Source: Candidatus Nanosynbacter sp. TM7-053 (GTDB lineage: Bacteria > Patescibacteriota > Saccharimonadia > Saccharimonadales > Saccharimonadaceae). From it: DNA of 64,000 nucleotides. Within the stretch, counting starts at the first letter, position 1. Every line of letters begins with the position of its first letter. Below are positions 1-12,052 of the stretch, one piece after another. The notes below the pieces were generated by a model. The model ran no database searches and was not told the origin of the DNA. It saw only the letters and a program-made list of their open reading frames with translations. The stretch covers positions 124,001 through 188,000 of the forward strand of contig NZ_JAJQJX010000002.1 in the NCBI RefSeq assembly GCF_022828375.1, given 5' to 3'. The translations under genes were made by a program, and so were the position numbers.

Positions 1-7
1 ATTAATT

Positions 8-838
8 ATGTCTGTATTTGTGATAATTATTGGAATTATCGGTCTGTTTATCGGCGTGGCAACTGATAGCTATTCGCTAGCTCTCATCATTTTTATATGT
101 GCAATTTTATATGCTTGGTTGCAATATTTTATAGCTGGCAAGTTGGCTATGATGATGACTGGAGCTCAGGAAATTAGTAAAAATGACGCTCCTGAACTTT
201 GGCGAGTGGTGGAAAATTTGTCTATCGCCTCTGGTATGCCGATGCCGAAAGTTTATATCATCGATGATCCAGCTCCAAATGCTTTTGCGACTGGTCGCGA
301 CCCAAATCACGCTATTGTTGGTGTGACTACTGGACTTTTGGATATTATGGACAAGCGTGAGCTGGAGGCGGTTATGGCGCATGAAATGAGTCACGTGCGA
401 AATTACGACATCCGTGTGAGTATGATTGCTTTTGGTCTGGTTAGTGCGATTGGTCTATTTGCAGATTTGGCACTTAGAATGATGTTTTATAGTGACGATC
501 GTGACAGGGATGTCAATCCTATCATCTACGCTTTCGGGTTGATTGTGGGTATATTGGCGCCGCTTTTGGCAACGATAACTCAATTGGCGGTTAGTAGGCA
601 GCGTGAATATCTGGCGGATGCTTCGGGTGTATTATTGACACGAGACACTGAAGGGCTAGCAAGCGCGCTGGAAAAGTTACGCCAATACGGCAAACCAATG
701 CAAAAACAAAGCTCTTCCACTGCCAATTTGTTCATGAATAATCCTTTGAAGCCCGGATTTTTCTCAAAACTATTTAGTACTCATCCGCCGCTAGAAGATA
801 GAATTGCAAGGTTGAGGAATAACGCAACAAAGATGTAA
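8..838 (+). CDS. htpX: HtpX-family membrane zinc metalloprotease
   Basis: M48-type integral membrane protease expected to degrade damaged membrane proteins. The HExxH zinc motif is visible as HEMSH near residue 125. A glutamate in the REYLADASG segment near residue 200 fits the third zinc ligand. Two hydrophobic segments lie at the N-terminus and two more follow the HExxH. HtpX proteins usually carry another 10-20 residues before the first membrane helix, and the frame is open back to base 2, so the true start may lie upstream of the window. The next gene begins 2 nt after the stop, suggesting an operon. Confidence 0.9.
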   Translation: MSVFVIIIGIIGLFIGVATDSYSLALIIFICAILYAWLQYFIAGKLAMMMTGAQEISKNDAPELWRVVENLSIASGMPMPKVYIIDDPAPNAFATGRDPNHAIVGVTTGLLDIMDKRELEAVMAHEMSHVRNYDIRVSMIAFGLVSAIGLFADLALRMMFYSDDRDRDVNPIIYAFGLIVGILAPLLATITQLAVSRQREYLADASGVLLTRDTEGLASALEKLRQYGKPMQKQSSSTANLFMNNPLKPGFFSKLFSTHPPLEDRIARLRNNATKM

Positions 839-840
839 TT

Positions 841-3934
<3,094 letters not shown>

Positions 3935-3953
3935 TCGCAGTGAGACATAAAGC

Positions 3954-3982
3954 TTGTGTTTTTTTGGGCGATAATGCATAAT
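3954..3982 (+). promoter_or_regulatory. promoter for the structured RNA after ligA
   Basis: TTGTGT (3954-3959), a 17-nt spacer and CATAAT (3977-3982). The predicted start at about 3989 coincides with the first base pair of the RNA fold that follows. Confidence 0.55.
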
Positions 3983-3988
3983 TAAACA

Positions 3989-4082
3989 TGAGCTGGTACG
4001 CATAGGGGCATTCTCCTATGCTTGCCAATTGAAAGACAAACACACATTCAAATATGCCCCGGGTGGGCGCGTAGCAGCTCTT
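3989..4082 (+). ncRNA. candidate structured RNA, free-standing or leader of the Mur ligase gene
   Basis: The 175-nt gap between ligA and the Mur ligase gene holds a strong fold. GAGCTG (3990-3995) pairs with CAGCTC (4075-4080). After a G-G mismatch, TACGC (3997-4001) pairs with GCGTA (4069-4073). Inside are a 7-bp hairpin GCATAGG/CCTATGC (4000-4021, competing with the end of the outer stem), an A-rich single-stranded stretch, and GCCC/GGGC (4056-4068). A plausible promoter places the 5' end exactly at the outer stem. There is no U-tract after it. It matches no SRP RNA, 6S RNA, tmRNA or riboswitch consensus that I know. Confidence 0.5.
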
Positions 4083-4109
4083 CTATAATGCTTATGGTAT
4101 GATATAGTT

Positions 4110-5399
4110 ATGGTTACTGTTTCAAAAAAGAGGGAAGAAAAACTAGCAAAATTAGTGCGAGAATTTTTTGCTGTTCATCCAGATGTGAAGCTTGTGGCGA
4201 TAACTGGTAGCGCTGGAAAGGCTAGTGCAAAAATAGCTATCGGTACAGTTTTGGCGCAACAATTTGATATTCAACTTCGCAATGAAGAGCCGAAGACGAA
4301 AGCTGACATTTTCCTTCAGATGATGGGCGTGAAAATGCCTGAAAAAGGCCTTTTCAAATGGTGGAAGGTGATGCGCGCCGTAAAGAAGAGAATTAAGGCC
4401 GAAAAACCGGAAGTTCAGGTAATTGTTCAGGAATTTAATCCAAAGGAACTTGGCTATAACGATTGGTTTAAGGCTTATGTTGTGCCGGATATTACGGTTG
4501 TAACTTCTGTGACGAATGGTCGAATGCAGGTTGAATATTCCTTGGAGGAAGTAGCGAATGAGATGATTTCGCTGGCGAATTTCTCGCGAATGGCGATGAT
4601 AAATCGTGATGACATTGACGGGCGTTTTGCTAGCTTTTTGACGAATCCTAATATCACTACTTACGGAAGTGATCCCGTGGCGGAGTATAATTTTGACGAT
4701 CGTAATTTTTCCCTGAAAGATGGACATCACGGATTTATTATGTCGCCGGAAAATCCTAATGGGCTAGAAGTCAACGTTAAGCTAATCGGCGAGCATAATA
4801 TTCGTCCAGCGATCGTGGCGGCAGCTATTGGTTATGCATTTGGTGAAACTGAGGAGAATATAAAAAAAGGTATAGAAAATTTGCGTCCACTGCCTGGCAG
4901 GATGAATTTACTGAAGGGTGCGGACAATACTTGGTTGATTGATGATAGCTATAGTTCGACGCCGTTGACTGCCTTAGCTGCTTTGCAATCTTTGTATCGA
5001 ATTGAGACTCCGCAGCGCATTGCTGTACTTGGTAATATGAATGGTTTAAAGGGGATTTTCGAGCAAGCTCACGCTGAACTTGGTTCTCATTGTAGCCCGG
5101 ATTTGTTGGATTGGGTTGTGACGGTTGGCGAGAAAGCTAATCAATATTTGGCACCGGCTGCTCGTCAAAGAGGTTGTCAGGTGAAGGAGTGTAAGAATGC
5201 CATCGAGGCTGGGTCTTTCGTACGCGACAAATTGAAATCTGAAGGCGTTGCTCTGTTTAAGGGTTCGAGCGGCGGCGTATGGCTGGAGGAATCTATAAAA
5301 ATCAACCTTCATAGCACTGAGGACGATAAATACTTAGTCAGGCAAACGCCGGAGTGGATTGCTAGGAAAAATCAATTTTTCTCACAATTTAAAGATTAA
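4110..5399 (+). CDS. MurF-like Mur ligase family protein
   Basis: Resembles UDP-MurNAc-tripeptide--D-Ala-D-Ala ligase (MurF) and related ATP-dependent amide ligases of the cell envelope. The central domain motif DDSYSSTPLTAL (near residue 273) corresponds to the MurF DDsYNANP motif, and the order N-terminal ATPase fold then C-terminal Rossmann domain is visible. The nucleotide loop reads GSAGKASAK instead of the usual G-T-x-G-K-T-T/S, so the Mg-binding Thr is replaced by Ala. At 429 residues it lacks the usual N-terminal UDP-binding domain. TATGAT (4098-4103), preceded by an extended TG, ends 6 nt before the ATG, so the mRNA may be leaderless. Confidence 0.75.
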   Translation: MVTVSKKREEKLAKLVREFFAVHPDVKLVAITGSAGKASAKIAIGTVLAQQFDIQLRNEEPKTKADIFLQMMGVKMPEKGLFKWWKVMRAVKKRIKAEKPEVQVIVQEFNPKELGYNDWFKAYVVPDITVVTSVTNGRMQVEYSLEEVANEMISLANFSRMAMINRDDIDGRFASFLTNPNITTYGSDPVAEYNFDDRNFSLKDGHHGFIMSPENPNGLEVNVKLIGEHNIRPAIVAAAIGYAFGETEENIKKGIENLRPLPGRMNLLKGADNTWLIDDSYSSTPLTALAALQSLYRIETPQRIAVLGNMNGLKGIFEQAHAELGSHCSPDLLDWVVTVGEKANQYLAPAARQRGCQVKECKNAIEAGSFVRDKLKSEGVALFKGSSGGVWLEESIKINLHSTEDDKYLVRQTPEWIARKNQFFSQFKD

Positions 5400-5438
5400 T
5401 GTGATATATTAAATTCAAGGTATATAAAATAAGGGGGA

Positions 5439-6527
5439 ATGATGGATCAAGGTAATCAACCTGCACCGCAGCCGCAATATAACGGCGTGCCGATGCAACC
5501 AAAAAAGAAGAAAACGGGATTGATAATTGGCATAGTGCTGGGAGTTATAGCTCTTATTGCTATTATCTCTGCTGTGCTAGTTTATTTCTTGTGGTGGCAG
5601 AATCCAGAAAAGATGGTTACAGACGCTGTGTCTAATGCTATTATGGCAAAGAAGATGACTGCCGACGGTAAGGTGGTTATTGATATGCGCGACCAAGGAA
5701 AAATAGAGCTAAACGTAAAGACTGCTACTGATTCGGGAAAATCAAAGGCGAATATTGATGCTAAGCTTAATGTTAAGGGAGTTGAGAAAAATATCCCTCT
5801 TAAAGGTGATGTGGTTCTTGATAGTGACGGAACGATATATGTGAAGATAAATAACTTTAAGGATTTGTATGGAACTTTGCTTGAAGTAGTTATGGAATCT
5901 TCGTCTGGCGGCAACCTATCAAGATCTCAAATAGAAACTTACCGTGATCAGGCATTGGAGAAGATGGGTTCTGAGATAGATAAAATGAGCGACACGTGGA
6001 TGAAGATTTCTCCAGATGAAATCGGTAGCGAATACAAGTGTGGAATTAACGCTCTGAAGAAAATCCAAAGTGACGAAAGTGCACGTAAGGAATTGGCTCA
6101 GATTTATCAAAAGAATAGTTTATTTACTATAAAAGATTCAAAGATTAGTGATCGTAACGGCGGACGCGGCTTTGAATTGCAAGGTAATAATAAATCTAAT
6201 TCGTCAAAATTTGAGGAAGAGTTTAAGAATTCATCAGTCGGCAAGGCGCTCGGTAAGTGCGGAAAATCTAATAGCTACAAGAGTAGTGAATCATCATCTA
6301 TTGACGAATCTTCATTGAAGGTGTGGGTTGATAGGTCATCTCATGAACTGAAGGCTGTAGAGCTTAAGGGTAATGATAAGAAGGCTTCTGTAGAAATTTC
6401 ATTTGACATTAATATGAACAAGTCTGAGGAAATCAAGGTTCCTTCGAGTGCTGAAAGCTTGAAAGAGTTTGTAGAAGGTTTTATGGAAGGGTATTCGAGC
6501 GGATTGTCATCAACCTCAATCAGGTAA
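5439..6527 (+). CDS. membrane-anchored extracytoplasmic protein, unknown
   Basis: 362 residues. A Pro/Gln-rich cytoplasmic N-terminus and a Lys-rich KKKK stretch precede one hydrophobic helix (about residues 30-52). A Ser/Lys-rich soluble domain of about 300 residues follows, presumably outside the membrane. The repeated amphipathic beta-like pattern resembles LppX/LolA-type lipid-binding folds in a general way, but I cannot identify a family. A good ribosome site (AAGGGGG) lies 3-5 nt before two consecutive ATGs, and I use the first. A strong bidirectional hairpin follows it. Confidence 0.75.
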   Translation: MMDQGNQPAPQPQYNGVPMQPKKKKTGLIIGIVLGVIALIAIISAVLVYFLWWQNPEKMVTDAVSNAIMAKKMTADGKVVIDMRDQGKIELNVKTATDSGKSKANIDAKLNVKGVEKNIPLKGDVVLDSDGTIYVKINNFKDLYGTLLEVVMESSSGGNLSRSQIETYRDQALEKMGSEIDKMSDTWMKISPDEIGSEYKCGINALKKIQSDESARKELAQIYQKNSLFTIKDSKISDRNGGRGFELQGNNKSNSSKFEEEFKNSSVGKALGKCGKSNSYKSSESSSIDESSLKVWVDRSSHELKAVELKGNDKKASVEISFDINMNKSEEIKVPSSAESLKEFVEGFMEGYSSGLSSTSIR

Positions 6528-6545
6528 GTGATTTAATTACCTAAT

Positions 6546-6576
6546 AATAATCCCGTTCGTAATGAGCGGGATTATT
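6546..6576. terminator. bidirectional hairpin terminator
   Basis: Perfect 10-bp stem AATAATCCCG (6546-6555) / CGGGATTATT (6567-6576) with an 11-nt loop. Its A- and T-rich flanks can serve either strand. It separates the preceding gene from leuS. Confidence 0.8.
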
Positions 6577-6592
6577 TGCTATAATTACAGAT

Positions 6593-9094
6593 ATGAGACG
6601 CTATAATCCGACAGAAATTGAACAAAAATGGCAAAACAAATGGGAGGCTGACGGCACTTACGCGGTTGATTTTAATGACACGACTCGGCCGAAATATTAC
6701 AGTTTGAGCATGCTTCCAGGGATTACAGGGGCGGGAATTCACATTGGTCACGGTCGTACTTTTCAATTTGCCGACATCAAGGCACGATTCAAGCGTCAGC
6801 AGGGCTATAATGTCTATCATCCAATCGGCTGGGACAGCTTTGGTCTGCCGGTTGAAAATTACGCTATTAAAGTCGGAAAAACGCCGCGCGTAGCGCACGA
6901 TGAGGCGAAGGTTCATTTTAAGGAGCAATTGAAGCGACTTGGGTTTAGTTATGATTGGACAAAAGAAATTTCTACAGCCGATCCAGAATACTACAAATGG
7001 ACTCAGTGGATTTTTACGCAATTATATAAGCACGATTTGGCATATCAAAAAGAACAGCCGCAATGGTGGTGTGAAACTGATAACACAGTGCTTGCTAACG
7101 AACAGGTTGAAGGTGGCAAATGTTGGCGCTGCGGCAATCCTGTGACCAAGCGCAATCTTAAGCAGTGGTTCTTCCGAATTACGGCGTATGCAGATGAAAT
7201 TTTAGAGGCAACCGATGCGCTTGATTGGACGGAAATGGTTAAAACCATGCAGAAAAATTGGATTGGTCGATCAGTTGGCGCGGAAGTTGAGTTTGCGGTT
7301 AGTGGTCAAGATTCCAAGATTACAGTTTTCACAACTCGTCCTGACACGTTATTTGGCGCGACGTATGTAGCTTTGGCACCGGAGCATTCTCTGATTTCTC
7401 AGTTGGTCAATTCTGATACGCGCGAAAAGGTTGAAGCGTATATCCAAGCTTCGCAACAAAAATCGGATGTTGAGCGCCAAGAGAATAAAGAGAAAACAGG
7501 CGTATTTACCGGCAGTTATGTCATAAACCCAGTTAATGGTCAAAAATTGCCAATCTGGGTGGCGGATTATGTTTTGGGCGGCTATGGAACCGGCGCAGTC
7601 ATGGCTGTGCCAGCGCACGACGAGCGCGATTTTGCGTTTGCTGAGAAGTTTGACCTGCCGATTATCCAGGTTATTGATAAGCCTGAACATTCAGCCGATG
7701 CTGGCTGTTATTCTGGTGAGGGTGAGTTGATAAATTCCGGTCAATTCAATGGGACTAGGAGTGAGGATGCTCGCGAGCAAATTGTTGCGTGGCTGGAGCA
7801 GCAGAATTCTGGGCGAAGTAAAACCACGTATAAAATGCGCGATTGGTTGATTTCTCGTCAGCGCTATTGGGGCGCTCCAATTCCAATTGTTCATGTTGAT
7901 GGTCGTGCGCCAATTGCCGTGGCTGATGAATGCTTGCCGGTGATTTTGCCAGAGGTAGAGAACTTTAAGCCAACAGGTGGTAACACTTCTGTGCTGGCGC
8001 AGGTTGATAATTGGGTGCGAGTCTGGGTGGATGTTGAAACTGGAAAAACTGTACCGATTACAGAAAGTAAGCCTGATGGCGACAATTGGGTAGAAGGTCG
8101 ACGCGAGACTGACACTTTGGATGGTTATGCTTGTTCTAGCTGGTATTTCTTGCGATATCTCGACCCGCACAATGATAATGAAGCATGGAATCCTGAGAGA
8201 ATTAACCATTGGATGCCGGTTGATTATTACAATGGCGCCGACCACGCCGTGGCTCACTTGCTATACAGTCGTTTTTGGATGCGATTTTTCTATAAGCTCG
8301 GTCTCGTTCCGACTCCAGAACCTTTTAAGCGAATGATGTATAATGCTTATATTATGGCGCCAGACGGTCAGAAAATGTCCAAGTCTAAGGGCAATGTTAT
8401 TGATCCGATGGAGATTATGGATAGTGGATATGGTGCTGATGCGTTGCGAGTTTACGAAATGTTCATTGCTCCTTATGATATGGATGCGCCGTGGGATCCT
8501 CGCGGGGTTCCGGGAACTTACAGGTTCTTAAATCGAGCATGGAACTTGGTTCAGGAGTTTGTTGATAAGAATCCAAACGACTCTCTTGGCGCGGATGAAA
8601 AAACAGCCCAAGAATTATTGCGATTAACTCATTTAACGATTAAAAAAGTTACTCGTGACATTGAAGATGAGAAGTTTAACACGGCCGTGGCTTCGATGAT
8701 GGAAATGGTCAATGGTCTGTATAAGATAAAAGAATCGCAAGGAATTGACATGTCAGATGAATGGCGATTTGCATTAGAAAGCTTGATTCAGATTTTGGCG
8801 CCTTTTGCTCCGCATATCACAGAGGAATTGTGGCATGAAATGGGTCATAATGATACGGTTCATGTTGGTCACTGGCCAAAGTGGGATGAAAAATATCTAA
8901 AGAGCAGCGTGATGACTATTATAGTTCAAGTGAATGGCAAGCTTCGTGCGAAGCTTGAACTATCGAGTGATATGGACAAGCAAGGTGTTGAAGCGGCAGC
9001 CCTAGCTGACGAAAATGTCCAGAAATTCACAAACAATAAACCACCTAAAAAGATGGTTTATGTTCCAGGTAAGTTGGTGAATATTGTAGTCTAG
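6593..9094 (+). CDS. leuS: leucyl-tRNA synthetase
   Basis: Charges tRNA-Leu. The class I signature HIGH appears as HIGH in GAGIHIGHGRT (near residue 52) and the KMSKS loop as KMSKSKGNV near residue 600. A CP1 editing domain lies between them, with the zinc-knuckle-like CWRCG near residue 180. The C-terminal anticodon-binding domain is present. 833 residues is typical. The -10 TATAAT (6580-6585) ends 7 nt before the ATG and there is no Shine-Dalgarno site, so the transcript is probably leaderless. Confidence 0.97.
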   Translation: MRRYNPTEIEQKWQNKWEADGTYAVDFNDTTRPKYYSLSMLPGITGAGIHIGHGRTFQFADIKARFKRQQGYNVYHPIGWDSFGLPVENYAIKVGKTPRVAHDEAKVHFKEQLKRLGFSYDWTKEISTADPEYYKWTQWIFTQLYKHDLAYQKEQPQWWCETDNTVLANEQVEGGKCWRCGNPVTKRNLKQWFFRITAYADEILEATDALDWTEMVKTMQKNWIGRSVGAEVEFAVSGQDSKITVFTTRPDTLFGATYVALAPEHSLISQLVNSDTREKVEAYIQASQQKSDVERQENKEKTGVFTGSYVINPVNGQKLPIWVADYVLGGYGTGAVMAVPAHDERDFAFAEKFDLPIIQVIDKPEHSADAGCYSGEGELINSGQFNGTRSEDAREQIVAWLEQQNSGRSKTTYKMRDWLISRQRYWGAPIPIVHVDGRAPIAVADECLPVILPEVENFKPTGGNTSVLAQVDNWVRVWVDVETGKTVPITESKPDGDNWVEGRRETDTLDGYACSSWYFLRYLDPHNDNEAWNPERINHWMPVDYYNGADHAVAHLLYSRFWMRFFYKLGLVPTPEPFKRMMYNAYIMAPDGQKMSKSKGNVIDPMEIMDSGYGADALRVYEMFIAPYDMDAPWDPRGVPGTYRFLNRAWNLVQEFVDKNPNDSLGADEKTAQELLRLTHLTIKKVTRDIEDEKFNTAVASMMEMVNGLYKIKESQGIDMSDEWRFALESLIQILAPFAPHITEELWHEMGHNDTVHVGHWPKWDEKYLKSSVMTIIVQVNGKLRAKLELSSDMDKQGVEAAALADENVQKFTNNKPPKKMVYVPGKLVNIVV

Positions 9095-9102
9095 GAAACA
9101 GT

Positions 9103-9633
9103 CTACTTCGATTCGTTCTTTATCCCTGCTATAGCTATGCTTGGCTTTCCGTCACCGTTTATGTCGCCTATGGCAACGTCGACAGTAAATCCTGGTTGGA
9201 CCTCTGAGTTGCCAGTCTTGCTTTTGTAGAGATCTTTCATGTAGGCAGCAGTTTCATATATGGAGCTTCTTGCCTCATTAGGGTCTATCTTATTTTCAGG
9301 ATTTTCTTCGTTATATTCTTTCATGGCTGTTTCGGCTACCGAAGTTGGATTTTCTCCTTCTTCAAGCGTGACAGTGCGAATTTCTGTATCTTTTGGTAGC
9401 TCCGTGATGATTCCATTGCTATAATTCTCTACAACTTGAGCTACTTGGTGGGCAGGGCTTGGTCCTTTTTCTGGTGATTTAGGGCTATAGAATAAGCCTA
9501 GAGCGTTTGCAATTCCAGCTACGCCTAGCGTGGCTAATGCTACTGCACCGATTTTAACTACAGATTTTGGTATTTCTATTACAGGTCTGTCGTCTTCATT
9601 GTTGTTTTGTGATGTAAATCGTTCCGTGTTCAT
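9103..9633 (-). CDS. small membrane-anchored protein with a Ca-loop-like C-terminus
   Basis: 176 residues. A polar N-terminus is followed by one hydrophobic helix (about residues 25-45) and a soluble acidic domain. Near the end, DINGDGKPS resembles a calcium-binding D-x-N-x-D-G loop of the dockerin/FG-GAP type. I place the start at 9633, not at an upstream in-frame codon, because TTGACT (9664-9669), 17 nt and TAACAT (9641-9646) put the -10 element 7 nt before this ATG. It converges on leuS and diverges from rpmF. Family not recognised. Confidence 0.7.
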   Translation of the reverse strand: MNTERFTSQNNNEDDRPVIEIPKSVVKIGAVALATLGVAGIANALGLFYSPKSPEKGPSPAHQVAQVVENYSNGIITELPKDTEIRTVTLEEGENPTSVAETAMKEYNEENPENKIDPNEARSSIYETAAYMKDLYKSKTGNSEVQPGFTVDVAIGDINGDGKPSIAIAGIKNESK

Positions 9634-9697
9634 ATTTGCTATGTTACCATAAACGACATAAAAAGTCAATATTATTATCTAATTTGCAGACAAGCTC

Positions 9698-9726
9698 TTG
9701 AGATTGTCCAATAAAAAAGGTATAAT
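9698..9726 (+). promoter_or_regulatory. rpmF-nusB operon promoter
   Basis: TTGAGA (9698-9703), a 17-nt spacer and TATAAT (9721-9726). It gives a leader of about 35 nt with the Shine-Dalgarno site AGAGGAG before rpmF. Confidence 0.75.
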
Positions 9727-9768
9727 GGTACGTAAGTTTTATGACAACCTAAAAGAGGAGAATAAATT

Positions 9769-9915
9769 ATGGCACAACCTAAAAAACAGAGTAGCCCACG
9801 TAAAACTGGTCTTCGTCGCAGCCACTTGGTACTAAAATTGGCACGTCGCGTTAACGCAACTTCACCAGTTAAGGTGAAGACAACCAAGCGTGAAACTGGT
9901 AAAACAACAAAATAA
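9769..9915 (+). CDS. rpmF: 50S ribosomal protein L32
   Basis: 48 residues, strongly basic. The N-terminus (MAQPKKQSSPRKTGLRRSH) matches the L32 pattern of Pro-Lys-rich start, then RRSH, then a helix with a Leu-Lys repeat. The usual C-terminal zinc ribbon with CxxC pairs is absent and is replaced by a Thr/Lys tail. AGAGGAG lies 8 nt before the ATG. It heads the operon rpmF-nusB-NUDIX-rnc, a translation and RNA-processing grouping seen in many bacteria. Confidence 0.82.
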   Translation: MAQPKKQSSPRKTGLRRSHLVLKLARRVNATSPVKVKTTKRETGKTTK

Positions 9916-9939
9916 TAATTACGAACAGGACGCTTAATA

Positions 9940-10398
9940 ATGGCATCAAACCGTCATTTGGGACGAATTGTCGCACTGCAAACACTTTATGAACATGAAT
10001 TTCGCAAAGAGGTTGGTGATAGCGATGTTGATTATAAGACTATTTTAAAGCGTAATTTGGCTGAGTATAAATCATCGGTTGACGATATTGAATTTATTGA
10101 TAATTTGATCAGCGGCATACTTTCGACGCAGAGTCAATTGGATGAGAAATTACAGCCATTGGCGCCAGAATGGCCTATCAGTCAGTTACCGCGAATTGAT
10201 CGGGCGGTACTTAGAATTGGTTTATATGAATTGCTATATTGTGCAGATACCGTTCCACCAAAAGTGGTGATTAACGAAGCAGTAGAATTAGCGAAAGCGT
10301 TCGGTTCGGATAACTCGGGTAAGTTTGTGAATGGCGTGCTTGGCACGGCACTCCGTACTCTCGTGGAGGAGTCCGACAGTGAGAACAAGCAACTTTGA
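9940..10398 (+). CDS. nusB: transcription antitermination factor NusB
   Basis: All-helical RNA-binding protein that, with NusE, supports antitermination of rRNA operons. It begins MASNRHLGRIVALQTLYEHEF and carries the typical segment PRIDRAVLRIGLYELLY followed by VVINEAVELAKAFG. 152 residues is normal. The start lies 24 nt after rpmF, and the end overlaps the GTG start of the NUDIX gene by 20 nt, indicating coupled translation. Confidence 0.93.
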   Translation: MASNRHLGRIVALQTLYEHEFRKEVGDSDVDYKTILKRNLAEYKSSVDDIEFIDNLISGILSTQSQLDEKLQPLAPEWPISQLPRIDRAVLRIGLYELLYCADTVPPKVVINEAVELAKAFGSDNSGKFVNGVLGTALRTLVEESDSENKQL

Positions 10399-10876
10399 TA
10401 AGATAAAAAAATATTTTGGTGGCAGCAAGAAGCCATTGATTCAGGAAATTGTACGCGAGCCAACTGCCGGTGGCGTGATTTTTCGTCGTAATAAAAAGGG
10501 CGAGGCAGAGTTTTTGCTTTATCAGGACGCTCGCGATCGCTGGACAATTCCGAAAGGGCACATTGAGCCGGGTGAAACAGCTCAAGTGACGGCTCGTAGG
10601 GAAATCGGCGAGGAAACTGGGCTGAAGAAAATTGAACTTCACGGCTGGCTGGGCAAGGTGAATTTTCGCTATCGTCGAATTGATAAATTGGTATTGATGA
10701 CAACGCAAGTTTATCTGGTTAAGGCGCTGGATCCTAACGAGAAACTCCAAAAGGAGGAATGGATGAATGGTCTTAAATGGTTCAGTTTTCATGAGGCGCT
10801 GGATGAAGTTGAATATGAAGATATTGGCAAGCTGATTCTTTTGGCGATGAAACGAATTAGACAGGAGAACTTATAA
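10379..10876 (+). CDS. NUDIX hydrolase
   Basis: 165 residues. The Nudix box is complete: GHIEPGETAQ...RREIGEETGL (G-x5-E-x7-RE-x-x-EE-x-G), preceded by WTIPKGH. The PKG/diadenosine-polyphosphate-like context suggests hydrolysis of a nucleoside diphosphate linked to another group, but the substrate cannot be read. I chose GTG 10379 because GGAGGAG stands 8 nt upstream and the gene is embedded in the rpmF-nusB-rnc operon. The rnc ATG begins directly after its stop. Confidence 0.88.
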   Translation: MRTSNFDKIKKYFGGSKKPLIQEIVREPTAGGVIFRRNKKGEAEFLLYQDARDRWTIPKGHIEPGETAQVTARREIGEETGLKKIELHGWLGKVNFRYRRIDKLVLMTTQVYLVKALDPNEKLQKEEWMNGLKWFSFHEALDEVEYEDIGKLILLAMKRIRQENL

Positions 10877-11593
10877 ATGAACGGAATGAATACTGCGCCA
10901 TATCAAGATTTTGCGCGCGAAAAATTAGGTTTTGAATTTACGAATTTGGATTTACTGATTACAGCTTTGACTCATCGTAGTTATGTGAATGAGCATCGAA
11001 AATCCGTTCATCATCATAATGAGCGTCTGGAATTCTTAGGTGATGCGGTTTTGGAATTGGCGGTAACAGAATATTTGTTTACGCATTTTTCTGAGCCAGA
11101 GGGGATTTTGACTGCTTGGCGGGCAGCTTTGGTGCGAACAGAAAGTATTGGCGATGCTGGCGATAAGTTGGGTTATGGTCCGCTGATTCGTATGTCAAAG
11201 GGTGAGAAGAACGGCTCGGATAGGGCGCATTTACAGATTTTAGCTAATGCGTTTGAGGCGGTAATCGGCGCGATTTATTTGGAGCGCGGCTTTGACGATG
11301 CTCGCGATTTTATTCACAAGCATATAATTGTTAAGCTGGATGGAATTTTGGAGTCTGGCAGTTGGCGTGATCCGAAGTCATATTTGCAGGAGATTTCTCA
11401 GCGAGTTGACAATCAAACGCCGGTATATAAAGTCCTGAGCGAAGAAGGTCCAGATCACGATAAAGTCTTTACTCTTGGGGTTTTTGTTGGCGATAATATG
11501 ATGGGGCGAGGCATTGGTCCGTCAAAGCAGGTCGCCCAACAGCAGGCTGCTCGCGCCGCAATTGCTAAATATAAAGAATCTGGCGAGAAATAA
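10877..11593 (+). CDS. rnc: ribonuclease III
   Basis: Double-strand RNA endonuclease processing rRNA and structured transcripts. The signature ERLEFLGDAVLEL is present near residue 46 with the acidic metal ligands, and the second conserved acidic segment (ANAFEAVIGAIYLE) near residue 120. A C-terminal double-stranded-RNA-binding domain starts near residue 165. 238 residues is typical. AGGAGA lies upstream of the ATG. Last gene of the rpmF operon. Confidence 0.96.
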   Translation: MNGMNTAPYQDFAREKLGFEFTNLDLLITALTHRSYVNEHRKSVHHHNERLEFLGDAVLELAVTEYLFTHFSEPEGILTAWRAALVRTESIGDAGDKLGYGPLIRMSKGEKNGSDRAHLQILANAFEAVIGAIYLERGFDDARDFIHKHIIVKLDGILESGSWRDPKSYLQEISQRVDNQTPVYKVLSEEGPDHDKVFTLGVFVGDNMMGRGIGPSKQVAQQQAARAAIAKYKESGEK

Positions 11594-11662
11594 TTAAAGT
11601 TTGCACGGCGTAAACTGCTCGTGTATAATGAAAATACAGTTTAATTCCAGGAGGAGGGCAGA

Positions 11663-12052
11663 ATGTCAACAATAGATCAGCAGTTTGTAGAATATACTGT
11701 AAAGGCGTTGGTTGGACATCCAGAAGACGTTGTAGTAGACCGAACGATTGATGAAAAGGGCGTTTTACTAACATTGACAGTTAATCCAGCAGATTTGGGT
11801 CGAGTTATTGGTAAGCGCGGCAGTACGGCACAGAGTTTGCGTACACTTCTGCGAGCTTTGGGTGCAAAGAATGACGCTCGATATAACTTGAAGATCGTTA
11901 ACAATGATGGTTTTTCTGGTGAGCGTGAAGAAAATGATTATAACGGTAATGCTTCTGTGGATAACTCAACAGATGAAACTGTGGAAAATGGATCATCTTA
12001 CGCAGAAAACACCAGAAAAGAGCTTGCAGAACTCGACGATCTTGATATATAA
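11663..12052 (+). CDS. khpA: KH-domain RNA-binding protein (KhpA type) with acidic tail
   Basis: The first 80 residues form a KH domain of the YlqC/KhpA type with the RNA-binding loop GKRG in ADLGRVIGKRGSTAQSLR. About 45 further residues rich in Asp, Glu and Asn follow, which ordinary KhpA (about 80 residues) does not have. CAGGAGGAGG stands before the ATG. It probably acts as a small RNA or ribosome-biogenesis chaperone. A candidate structured RNA begins just after its stop. Confidence 0.85.
   Translation: MSTIDQQFVEYTVKALVGHPEDVVVDRTIDEKGVLLTLTVNPADLGRVIGKRGSTAQSLRTLLRALGAKNDARYNLKIVNNDGFSGEREENDYNGNASVDNSTDETVENGSSYAENTRKELAELDDLDI

Noticed and set aside
3989..4082. SRP RNA, 6S RNA, tmRNA or RNase P RNA as identity of the ligA-mur RNA
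   Set aside because: It lacks the SRP apical loop, tRNA-like ends, RNase P core motifs and 6S length.
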